From: an uncultured Desulfobulbaceae bacterium
GTDB lineage: Bacteria > Desulfobacterota > Desulfobulbia > Desulfobulbales > CALZHT01
Direction: 5' to 3'
Assembly (NCBI GenBank): GCA_945787445.1
Contig: CALZHT010000061.1
Span: 1-48,898, forward strand
DNA: 48,898 nucleotides
Below are positions 42,646-48,898 of the stretch, in pieces (the first letter of the stretch is position 1; each line of letters begins with the position of its first letter). The position numbers were made by a program, and so were the translations under genes. Below the pieces are notes generated by a model. It saw only the letters and a program-made list of their open reading frames with translations. It was not told the origin of the DNA and ran no database searches.

Positions 42646-42972
42646 GAGGTTGAAATAAACGGTACACTCTACGAACTTGACTTTAAGGGTCACCTGAAGG
42701 ACTTCAATAAATGGTCGCCCCAGTTGATGGAGTGGTATGCCGAGCAGGATAATATAGAATTAACCGACGAGCACCTCAAAGTAATTGACTTTCTGCGCAA
42801 TTCCTTTGCGAAAAACAAGGTTCACCCTGTTCTCAGAAGTGTTACAGCAGCGATGGGCGAAAAAATAAGCCCGAATAAGGGCACTATAAAATACTTCCAC
42901 ACGCTTTTCCCAACCGGCATCCATCAAGCATATATGATCGCAGGTCTTCCAGGAATATTACTCAGCGTGTAA
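42631..42972 (+). CDS. DsrC/TusE-family protein lacking both conserved cysteines (RspA-like)
   Basis: The 113-residue frame begins VEINGTLYELDFKGHLKDFN and has LTDEHLKVIDFLRNSF and the C-terminal YFHTLFPTGIHQAYMIAGLP. This is the DsrC/TusE fold throughout. In DsrC the C-terminal arm has two cysteines (a C before K-x-AGLP and the penultimate C) that carry sulfur. Here these positions are Tyr (QAYMIAGLP) and Ser (ILLSV), so sulfur transfer or trisulfide formation is impossible. Such versions have been called RspA and are proposed to be regulatory. The only start is TTG at 42631 within a palindrome copy, with no clear ribosome-binding site. An in-frame TAG sits six codons upstream. Confidence 0.8.
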   Translation: MKRSIEVEINGTLYELDFKGHLKDFNKWSPQLMEWYAEQDNIELTDEHLKVIDFLRNSFAKNKVHPVLRSVTAAMGEKISPNKGTIKYFHTLFPTGIHQAYMIAGLPGILLSV

Positions 42973-43305
42973 TGATGCCTTCCGGATTAAGTCCGCGACA
43001 TTTTTGACCACGATCACAAACTTTCTAACCCAAATATCTATATTCATGCAGGACTGCATGTTTTAGTAAAATCTTGACTCGGTGGTTACTTTGGCGGGCC
43101 AAGCTCTTCAAGCTTTAATAATGAAAGCCTGACAAGTTTTCTCGTTTTTGACCCCTGCTCTGTCCAATAAAAAATTTTTACTATCATTTCACCCTTTGGG
43201 TTGACAATTTACCTGTAAAAATTTAAGCAGAAGTATATTTGTATTTATTGTTCTCATTGGGCTCATTTCTAAAATTTATACGAAAAAAACTGTTATGGAC
43301 AGGGT
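42973..43305. other. Gene-free interval
   Basis: This is 333 bases between the DsrC-like and FlgT-like genes. It is AT-rich towards its right side, which should hold the promoter of the gene at 43306. No repeat, hairpin with T-run, or RNA gene was recognised. Confidence 0.4.
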
Positions 43306-44823
43306 ATGTTTACAATTAAGCCTAACAATTTAATTTATTTATCCGGCTGGGGCGAAACCTTTTTGCTGTTGCCCATCATTGCACTGATTTTTTTGTGCTT
43401 TGTTTCTCCAGATGCGGCATTAGCGATAGAGAAAAAAGGTGTTCTTCTTGGTTGGCAAGCAATGGAGGTTCAGATAGAGAAAACTGGTCAAGCTCCTGCC
43501 GAAGCCCCTGATCGGGAACGGATAGCCAGGAGAAATGCGGTAACCGAAGCGGTACGTGAAATAGTTGGAGAAACAATCAAGTCCCAGACATTGGTGGAAA
43601 ATTTTTCATTGGTATATGACAGGATTTACAGCAAAATGTCAGGCTACGCCAGAAAGGTGCAAAAGACAGGCTCTTCTTCCATAAAAGATGGGGTGTATTA
43701 TCAGCCATACTCCCTGGTTGTCAGTCCGCCGGCGCTTGACAAGGCCCTGCTCGAAAGCTCCATTGAAGAAATGATCGATATCCCTGTGGTTTATGAAATG
43801 ATTGATGCGCCACGCATTGCATTTGCCATAACTGAAACGGTTATCGATGAGAAGGGACAGAAACAGGTGCGCGATCCTGATTTGCATTCTGAGAGCAAGG
43901 TCCAGGAATATTTCAAAAATAAAAACTCGGATTTTCATTTTATAAGCATGCCGTCTCTGGCTGATACTGCCGCTGAAAAGCCGGACTGGGTGGTACTGGG
44001 CAAAAAAAATAATTTTGACGTCATCATACTCGGCGAGGTCCGCAGCGCTTATCTTCTTAAAGTCGACAAAAGAGTACAGGGGGTTGGCAAGGACATTCTT
44101 GTACCATTTTACCGGTATTCATCAGAGCTTACCTGGAACATAGTCAATGTGTCCCGGGCCGAAAGAATGAATACAGTTCATCAGATATTTGATAAAGGCA
44201 GTGACAAAATAGGGTCGAGTGAAGTTGCGGCCCAGAATTATGCCAAGAGTGAAGTGTTGGAGATTGCCATACCGAAGTTGTTCAAAGACTTGATGCTGAA
44301 CTGGGTACAGACCGTTTATTACACCCCTTATGAAATAATATTTAACAACACCAAGGCTCAGGCGGATATTGATATAGCCAACACGTTACGCAAAATTACA
44401 AACATTATGCCGGAGAGTATTCATTCCAGGGGGAGTACGGCGGGAAAATTGACTTATGATCTTCGGGGCCAGGGCACCCTTGGTGAAATTGCCGGCGCCT
44501 TGAACAATTATTTCCCACAGTATGAAATTTCCGAAAGCCGGCTTGGGAAAATAGTTCTGAATCCTGCCGGCAGCAAACCTCAAGTGTATCAACTTAAAGT
44601 CAGCAACTGTTCTTTCAGCCAAAGCGAATCGATTTTAGAAAAATTGCGGTCATTACAAGGAGTTTGGGAAGTAGGCGAACCTGTCCTCTCAGCAGGAACA
44701 GCTGAATTTACTATAACCGGTTCTCTGCCGCCTCGCGATTTCGGCAGATTGATTGAAAAAAAACTACCGATCATGATCACAACCTTGGCAGGGAGCTTAA
44801 TTGAAGCGCAAATAAAGAAGTAG
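43306..44823 (+). CDS. Exported protein with FlgT-N/LPP20-like domain
   Basis: The protein has 505 residues with a signal peptide/helix (about 15-42). Residues about 66-150 match the FlgT N-terminal/LPP20-like fold: ERIARRNAVTEAVREIVGE, IKSQTLVENFSLVYDRIYSK, then MSGYARKVQ. A middle part (about 160-335, AFAITETVIDEKG, FDVIILGEVRSAY) resembles the CsgG/FlgT-middle type of nucleotide-like periplasmic domain. The C-terminal 150 residues hold two more small modules (QLKVSNCSFSQSESILEKLR). FlgT supports the flagellar H-ring, but no flagellar genes are near. The next gene is a CsgG/LpoB-like secreted protein, so the two may form an outer-membrane-associated complex. Function is inferred. Confidence 0.75.
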   Translation: MFTIKPNNLIYLSGWGETFLLLPIIALIFLCFVSPDAALAIEKKGVLLGWQAMEVQIEKTGQAPAEAPDRERIARRNAVTEAVREIVGETIKSQTLVENFSLVYDRIYSKMSGYARKVQKTGSSSIKDGVYYQPYSLVVSPPALDKALLESSIEEMIDIPVVYEMIDAPRIAFAITETVIDEKGQKQVRDPDLHSESKVQEYFKNKNSDFHFISMPSLADTAAEKPDWVVLGKKNNFDVIILGEVRSAYLLKVDKRVQGVGKDILVPFYRYSSELTWNIVNVSRAERMNTVHQIFDKGSDKIGSSEVAAQNYAKSEVLEIAIPKLFKDLMLNWVQTVYYTPYEIIFNNTKAQADIDIANTLRKITNIMPESIHSRGSTAGKLTYDLRGQGTLGEIAGALNNYFPQYEISESRLGKIVLNPAGSKPQVYQLKVSNCSFSQSESILEKLRSLQGVWEVGEPVLSAGTAEFTITGSLPPRDFGRLIEKKLPIMITTLAGSLIEAQIKK

Positions 44824-44854
44824 CCTTGGTGCAGATCATGCGAGGTTGAGAGTA

Positions 44855-45973
44855 ATGAACATGGTTATATCGCGCCTAATATTATTGTTCATGGGAATCT
44901 TCTTGCTCGGCGGCCCCACCGTGTCTGCAAGCACTGTCAAGTCCACCCTTGCTGTTGTGATCAGCAAAAGCCCCACCCTTACTGAAAGTGAAAAAGTTAC
45001 CCTGGGAAACCTTATTGGCAAAGGCTTTGCCGATAGCGGCAAATACCAGATTGTTGATCCTGATGTTGTGAACAAAATGTTGGAAGATGAAGTTGTCGAA
45101 GCCCTTCTCCTGGGCAAGGAAGATAAGCTCAATGAAATTCAGGAAAAATACCAGGTCGACGTTTTAATAAATGCAAGCGCTATGGTGGAGAGTATCAAGG
45201 CCATAGGTGGGTATAGTATGGCCTCATCAACAGCAACTATCAACAGCCGCTTGAAAAACAGCGAAGTTCTTTTTAACCAAAAGACCAGCGAGCCGCAGAA
45301 CGGCTTTCTGGGCATACCTGAGTGGCTTGGCGTAACCGAGGAAGGCGCTCGGAAGGTGTCTCTTTTGGCAGCCCTGGCCGATATATTTCAACAGCTTGAC
45401 TTGAATACCATACAAATGCCTCTGCCCATTTCCATGAAAATCAAAATTGATGAGGTGGGTCGCCCTGGTTCGCCGGTATCTGCCCAATCCAAATATGAAA
45501 TGACTAAAACGGACGCTGAGAGGACCGCGCAGCTGGCGGAAGACAAGTTAGGCAGCAAGTCCAAAATAACGTGTTCCGTGCTGGACAGTGATAAGAGGAT
45601 TGCTGTGGCAGGGGTGCTAAAAATCGATATTGATCTGCAGCGGCATCGGCGGCTTGACATAGCGGAGTTCCAGGTTTTTGATTTCCGGAAGGGAAGGCTG
45701 ATGAGGTCCTTTGAATTGCCGCGCAAGGTCAAAGGGATCAGGAGACCACGATCCAGGGAGATAACGGATATCGCTATTGTGCCGACCGGTAGATTTCTGG
45801 CTCTGGTCAGTAAGCATCCGGCTATATGGATTTATGATATTTTAAACGGCACCTTGCTTTACAGCGGCAAAACAGAGAAAGGCATGGAAAGAATCGAATT
45901 TTCGCAGGACGGAACGTACTTGATAACTCATAAAGGGAAAAGCACCTCGTTTTACCGAATACAGGGAACATAA
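44855..45973 (+). CDS. Exported CsgG/LpoB-like protein with WD-like C-terminus
   Basis: ATG 44855 is preferred to an upstream TTG. The roughly 372-residue protein has a signal peptide ending SASTVKS. Residues about 30-125 (LTESEKVTLGNLIGKGFADS, YQIVDPDVVNKMLEDEVVE, VDVLINASAMVES) follow the CsgG/LpoB pattern of an exported curli or PBP-activator type domain. The C-terminal part (ITDIAIVPTGRFLALVSKHP, AIWIYDILNG, IEFSQDGTYLITHKG) resembles two beta-propeller blades, too few for a full propeller. It follows the FlgT-like gene by 31 bases on the same strand, so the two are probably one unit. No lipobox cysteine is seen. Confidence 0.72.
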   Translation: MNMVISRLILLFMGIFLLGGPTVSASTVKSTLAVVISKSPTLTESEKVTLGNLIGKGFADSGKYQIVDPDVVNKMLEDEVVEALLLGKEDKLNEIQEKYQVDVLINASAMVESIKAIGGYSMASSTATINSRLKNSEVLFNQKTSEPQNGFLGIPEWLGVTEEGARKVSLLAALADIFQQLDLNTIQMPLPISMKIKIDEVGRPGSPVSAQSKYEMTKTDAERTAQLAEDKLGSKSKITCSVLDSDKRIAVAGVLKIDIDLQRHRRLDIAEFQVFDFRKGRLMRSFELPRKVKGIRRPRSREITDIAIVPTGRFLALVSKHPAIWIYDILNGTLLYSGKTEKGMERIEFSQDGTYLITHKGKSTSFYRIQGT

Positions 45974-46114
45974 AAACGGTTTATCAATGGATTGTTTTTT
46001 TGAACCACCAGCGAATTTCCAGGAAAGGGGGTGATAGGTTTTTATAATATGTGCTTTACGTTTATTAATTATTTACAAACAAGCTATCCGTGACGCAATA
46101 CGTTTTTACTGTCC

Positions 46115-46219
46115 CACCAGGAAGGTAAAAAGAGGGGAACATCCGCAACGCAGGCTTAGTGGTTGGGCACTACGGCTGATACGCCGCGCGGCTGGATGAA
46201 AAGGGCTGATTGCCTGGTG
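46115..46219 (+). other. Structured leader before the beta-barrel gene
   Basis: Nested pairings enclose this 105-base GC-richer stretch: CACCAGG (46115-46121) with CCTGGTG (46213-46219), CATCC (46140-46144) with GGATG (46194-46198) and AGTG (46158-46161) with CACT (46168-46171). It ends about 40 bases before the start codon, with GGGGGAGGAAG between. It may be a regulatory RNA leader; it did not match riboswitch motifs that I know. Confidence 0.45.
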
Positions 46220-46260
46220 TGTAAAACATAAATAACATTAAATGTGGGGGAGGAAGTGTA

Positions 46261-46779
46261 ATGAAAAAGTTTGGAACGGTAGTATTCCTTATTGGTATTT
46301 TATCATTTTTTCCATCAACCATCTTGGCTGGAACAAACGCGGGAGATGTGGAAATCGGCGCTCAGATAATACTGTCTAATACTTCAGTTGACAATGACGA
46401 CACAACTACGTTTACTATTGCGGGAAAGATCAGCATTTTTGCCACCAGCTGGCTGTCGTTGGGCATTACTCCCTCCGGCTCCCTTACAGAGAGTGACTCT
46501 GGTGATTCATCATCGATATTTTTTGAATTTGAGCCGAACTTTCATTTTAATACTTCCGGCATCAATGTCCCATATTTTGGGCCTCATGTGGGTTTTATCA
46601 AATTTGAGTCCGGCACAACTGATGAAACCGAATTTTCCTATGGCGCCCAGATAGGCTTCAAAACCTTTTTTTCTGAAAACACCGCGCTGGATAGCCAACT
46701 GAGGTTCACTCGTTGGGAAATCTTTGATACTGAATTTGATGATCTTTCCCTGAGGCTCGGTATTAATATTTACTTCTAG
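46261..46779 (+). CDS. Outer-membrane beta-barrel protein
   Basis: The 172-residue product has a signal peptide ending TILAG. The mature part shows alternating strands typical of 8-stranded barrels (VEIGAQIILSNTS, TIAGKISIFATSW, FFEFEPNFHFNTSG, VPYFGPHVGFIKFE, FSYGAQIGFKTFF, LRLGINIYF), ending with the C-terminal Phe needed for BAM-dependent insertion. GGGGGAGGAAG precedes the ATG and a structured leader lies upstream. A hairpin follows the stop. It probably acts with or after the preceding FlgT/CsgG-like pair, but this is only positional. Confidence 0.85.
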   Translation: MKKFGTVVFLIGILSFFPSTILAGTNAGDVEIGAQIILSNTSVDNDDTTTFTIAGKISIFATSWLSLGITPSGSLTESDSGDSSSIFFEFEPNFHFNTSGINVPYFGPHVGFIKFESGTTDETEFSYGAQIGFKTFFSENTALDSQLRFTRWEIFDTEFDDLSLRLGINIYF

Positions 46780-46788
46780 TGTTTGTTC

Positions 46789-46832
46789 AAACTCCAGGCG
46801 GTCTTCCATGGTGAACGGCCGTCCTGGAGTTT
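46789..46832 (+). terminator. Hairpin after the beta-barrel gene
   Basis: AAACTCCAGG (46789-46798) pairs with CCTGGAGTTT (46823-46832), extended by CGG/CCG inside. It lies nine bases after the stop codon. There is no long T-run, so it may be a weak terminator or mRNA-stabilising stem. The following stretch to 47200 contains no gene that I can support. Confidence 0.6.
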
Positions 46833-47201
46833 CCCATCGCTCTCCGATTATTGAAAATTCCCTGGCAGAGGCCTCTGTCTTCCACAAGTTATGTATACGA
46901 TTAGGAACGATTATATTTTTCATGCTTTTCTTAGCATGAAACAATGCCCCCGCCCTGCTACACTGCCCAGCTGACTGCCGGTTGAGTCAACCCTAACTTT
47001 TTCCCCAACCATGTGACACTATTCCCAAGCTCCTTAACCTATACATCCTTTCTGGATTTTTATGCGCCGGTTATTCCTATCACGTGAAGGAATTTCTTGG
47101 AATTTAACTCTTTTGTGGGTAAAGATAGTTTGGAACATTTATGCTTTAGGTTGTATTACTCTGTTAAAAAACTGCTTCTGATTTTTCTATTTTGCTCCAA
47201 C

Positions 47202-47242
47202 TTGACGTACCTGTTAACAGGTGCTATTATTTGACCTGTTAA
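47202..47242 (+). promoter_or_regulatory. Promoter and operator of the Phd/ParE-type toxin-antitoxin pair
   Basis: TTGACG (47202-47207), exactly 17 bases, then TATTAT (47225-47230). The spacer contains the perfect palindrome ACCTGTTAACAGGT (47209-47222), and a half-site ACCTGTTAA repeats at 47234-47242. A site between -35 and -10 fits autorepression by the antitoxin. Confidence 0.75.
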
Positions 47243-47264
47243 GAGTGCTTGAAAAGGAGGCTTC

Positions 47265-47534
47265 ATGAAGACAAAATTCTCAGAAGATATAGTTCCAATC
47301 AGCGTTCTCAAAGTTAATCCGGGCAAAATAATCAAACAGGTGCAAGAAGTACATCGGCCGGTGGTTTTAACGAGCAGGGGCAGAGGAGTTGCCGTGGTTC
47401 AGGCCTTGCATGATTATGAGTCAAATATTGAACAACAGGAATTTATGAAAGCGGTTGTCAAGGGAATGGTTGACCTGGAAGAAGGAAGAGAGCTGAGCCT
47501 TGCCGAAGTCAAAAAAACTTTGAAAATAAAGTAG
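47265..47534 (+). CDS. Phd/YefM-type antitoxin
   Basis: The 89-residue protein has the Phd/YefM N-terminal DNA-binding fold: DIVPISVLKVNPGKIIKQVQ, then RPVVLTSRGRGVAVVQALHDYES. The C-terminal helix (VDLEEGRELSLAEVKKTL) is the toxin-neutralising part seen in ParD/RelB-like antitoxins. AAAAGGAGG lies just before ATG 47265. The promoter at 47202 carries a palindromic operator. The toxin gene begins one base after its stop. This is an intact pair, unlike the HigB/HigA remnants nearby. Confidence 0.9.
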   Translation: MKTKFSEDIVPISVLKVNPGKIIKQVQEVHRPVVLTSRGRGVAVVQALHDYESNIEQQEFMKAVVKGMVDLEEGRELSLAEVKKTLKIK

Positions 47535-47535
47535 A

Positions 47536-47835
47536 ATGACGCGTAAAACCGCAATTTCTTTTGCCGCTTCCGCGCTGCGAGACTTGGAAGATGTTCTCGA
47601 ATATTACAGGGAGCAGCAGGCTCCTCAGGCTGGAGAGAAACTTGTCGCGCAAGTTATCAAGGATATAGAATTACTCGGTGATCAGCCTGATATGGGGCGT
47701 GTAGTGCCGGAATTTGAGTTGGAATATCTGCGAGAACTGATTCGACCGCCTTTCAGGATTGTGTATCGTCGCGATAAAGGTAAAGTCCGGATTGTACGAA
47801 TCTGGAGGAGCGAACGATTAGTGGTGTCACCCTGA
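47536..47835 (+). CDS. ParE/RelE-superfamily toxin
   Basis: The 99-residue protein has the ParE/RelE core: ALRDLEDVLEYYREQQAPQA, IELLGDQPDMGRVVPEFE, YLRELIRPPFRIVYRRDKGK and VRIVRIWRSERLV. The R-E-L-I-x-x-P-F-R-I-V-Y block is typical of ParE toxins that poison gyrase or of plasmid-stabilisation-type toxins. The frame is complete, and the ATG is one base after the antitoxin stop, so translation is coupled. Whether it targets gyrase or mRNA cannot be decided by sight. Confidence 0.92.
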   Translation: MTRKTAISFAASALRDLEDVLEYYREQQAPQAGEKLVAQVIKDIELLGDQPDMGRVVPEFELEYLRELIRPPFRIVYRRDKGKVRIVRIWRSERLVVSP

Positions 47836-47958
47836 TATTTGAAGACTTCCGCCATGCCTCTCACACGCAATTCTTTGATCACCAGACCCTAACTATAAGT
47901 AACTAAGTAAACTGTCCCCAATATTCGCCGGGCTTACTGCTATCCAATACCGCGCTCT

Positions 47959-48453
47959 TTAAAGTCTGTATAGTAGAATTATTAACAGGGCAGATGCCAG
48001 GCTCGCAAAGGCCGTCCTGATTGAGTTCCATAGGTTCCAACGCGGTTCGAAGTCTTTACGGGCTGCTTTTTGCGTTGTTTCGTCCATAGCGTCGACATCC
48101 AGAGTTTGCAGTTTGTTATTCAGCGGTACGTTAATAGCGATGGTCGGCAATTGGACGCCGAAAAGATAGGCGAGTGCGGCAAAGATTATGAGCAGACGCC
48201 CAGCTCCATCCAATTGCCCCATGCCAAGCACAGCCGAAGTCACCAAAGCCACAACTGAACCGATCCAGACCAACATAAAAATCGGCTGATTATTCTGGAT
48301 AACGCGATCCATCACCTGAAAAGCTCGGATAAACTCCCGGTTATTTAAACTTCTTATGCCCGGCATCACCACTAAGGCAAAAGCAAACAGGAAGCCTGCT
48401 ACCAGGGAACACAGAAATGTTGCCAAGATCAATGCAATCTGAAAGATTCCCAA
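47959..48453 (-). CDS. DUF1772 family membrane protein
   Basis: The start is a TTG at 48453 with a strong AAAGGAGG at 7 bases. The 164-residue protein has four hydrophobic segments: ALILATFLCSLVAGFLFAFA (about 6-25), IFMLVWIGSVVALVTSAVLG, LLIIFAALAYLFGVQLPTIA and FASLASALLIILLYRL at the end. NVPLNNKL and ARKDFEPRWNLWNSIRT are the DUF1772 (anthrone oxygenase-like) marks. The function in bacteria is unknown. It is transcribed towards the toxin gene. Repeats R1 and R2 lie upstream of it. Confidence 0.87.
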   Translation of the reverse strand: MGIFQIALILATFLCSLVAGFLFAFALVVMPGIRSLNNREFIRAFQVMDRVIQNNQPIFMLVWIGSVVALVTSAVLGMGQLDGAGRLLIIFAALAYLFGVQLPTIAINVPLNNKLQTLDVDAMDETTQKAARKDFEPRWNLWNSIRTAFASLASALLIILLYRL

Positions 48454-48510
48454 ATTAAACCTCCTTTTCGATATTTTAATGTTAGGACAATTATCTACGA
48501 CTCAATAATG

Positions 48511-48610
48511 ATGATCCCGTAAAAAGGCTGGAAGGCGGTTAACGTGCCATGTAATTTCAACTAGTTATAACGTAATACATCGATGAAATCGTATTTTTTA
48601 CGATTTCATC
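48511..48610 (+). repeat. 100-bp structured repeat R1, copy b
   Basis: This copy aligns without gaps to 16187-16286 (reverse strand) and 48765-48864. It ends with the perfect 12-bp hairpin GATGAAATCGTA / TACGATTTCATC (loop five T). It sits upstream of the DUF1772 gene, within the 445-base gene-free end of the window. Confidence 0.85.
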
Positions 48611-48688
48611 AATAATAACAAATAGCAAGCTTCATGGTTGATTATCATATCTGGATAGATTAAAAAATATCAATCTGCGCATGTTACT

Positions 48689-48754
48689 TAGTTCCCATCC
48701 GTAAAGTCGCAGACTTTGCGGATGCTGGAACAAGTTGTTTCCAATTCGGAAACT
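48689..48754 (+). repeat. 66-bp hairpin repeat R2, right copy
   Basis: This is the second copy of the element at 131-195. The stem is CATCCG / CGGATG, outside AAAGTC-gca-GACTTT. Relative to the left copy, a T-A pair has become C-G. A second hairpin GTTTCC-aattc-GGAAAC follows in this copy only. Confidence 0.8.
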
Positions 48755-48764
48755 GACAATTTTA

Positions 48765-48864
48765 ATGGTCCAGTAAAAAGTCGGGAAAGCGGTTAACGTG
48801 CCATGTAGTTTCAAGGATTTACAGTGTAATACAACGATAAATTCGTAATTTTTACGAATTTATC
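48765..48864 (+). repeat. 100-bp structured repeat R1, copy c
   Basis: This is a diverged copy of R1, the same length as copies a and b. Its terminal stem GATAAATTCGTA / TACGAATTTATC differs from copy b at two positions on each arm, and all changes keep base pairing. It begins 10 bases after repeat R2. Confidence 0.85.
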
Positions 48865-48898
48865 AATTTTGCGAAAGGTCAAGGAGATCAAGGAATTG

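Noticed and set aside
46115-46219. c-di-GMP-I (GEMM) riboswitch
   Set aside because: The conserved GACGCAAAGCC block and the second-stem consensus are not present; only general pairing is seen.
48030-48070. tRNA-like GGTTCGAAGTC motif
   Set aside because: It is inside the DUF1772 gene and no cloverleaf can be drawn around it.
16187-48864. CRISPR-like array from the repeats
   Set aside because: Copies are 100 bp, far apart or separated once by R2, with no regular spacers and no cas genes.

Overview
The window looks like a chromosomal segment of a Gram-negative anaerobe, most likely a Desulfobacterota (former Deltaproteobacteria) species. The reasons are a four-haem c-type cytochrome fused to a UshA-like domain with a probable selenocysteine, a DsrC/TusE-family protein, hemerythrin and HDOD signalling proteins, a TIGR03545/TIGR03546 pair, PEP-CTERM and dockerin surface proteins, and abundant single-domain response regulators. 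The placement is inferred from gene families only. No rRNA, tRNA or CRISPR array was recognised.

Layout. (1) 1-1830: the cut-off start of an UMF1-type transporter, a hairpin repeat, a CheY-like receiver and a CsgD/LuxR-like regulator. (2) 2104-9663: a surface-protein island. A cohesin-like secreted protein with a PEP-CTERM sorting signal (pushed out of frame by one base) precedes a roughly 2,000-residue multidomain protein that begins with two tandem dockerins (now in three frames), then a lipoprotein and a decayed leucine-rich-repeat segment. (3) 9929-16139: a small membrane protein, a molybdenum-carrier-like protein, a GGDEF-PilZ protein, an SDR and a small hydrolase in one unit, a receiver that looks like the tail of a lost hybrid kinase, and a B12-binding radical SAM enzyme. 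(4) 16187-26553: hemerythrin-PAS protein, lipoproteins, a TlpA-like thioredoxin, the selenocysteine cytochrome, rarA, the TIGR03545/46 pair, and a cold-adaptation group (RRM protein, RhlE-like helicase, cold-shock protein with terminator). (5) 26754-34588: a truncated RelE, a stray Mu GemA-like gene, a hydantoinase A, and a PP2C - Ser/Thr kinase-WD40 - FHA signalling cluster. (6) 35079-40955: HDOD protein, M48-TPR protease, recN and a PP-loop tRNA-thiolation-type protein. (7) 41023-48898: an accessory zone with a gutted HigB toxin beside an intact HigA antitoxin, a metallo-beta-lactamase pseudogene broken by a 13-bp tandem duplication, a DsrC-like protein lacking both catalytic cysteines, a FlgT-like/CsgG-like secreted pair with a beta-barrel protein, an intact Phd/ParE-type toxin-antitoxin pair and a DUF1772 membrane protein.

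Intergenic DNA carries several families of structured repeats: a 100-bp element in three copies with covarying stem bases, a 65-bp hairpin element near both window ends with covarying stem bases, a group of 150-180-bp imperfect palindromes two of which overlap stop codons, and a 33-bp palindrome whose arm supplies the start codon of the DsrC-like gene.

The most notable points are the UGA-encoded selenocysteine with a good SECIS-like hairpin, the cohesin/dockerin/PEP-CTERM surface pair, the cysteine-less DsrC homologue, and the covarying repeats. Several reading frames are broken. At least one break (the 13-bp duplication) is clearly a mutation; the single-base ones could be mutations or assembly errors.
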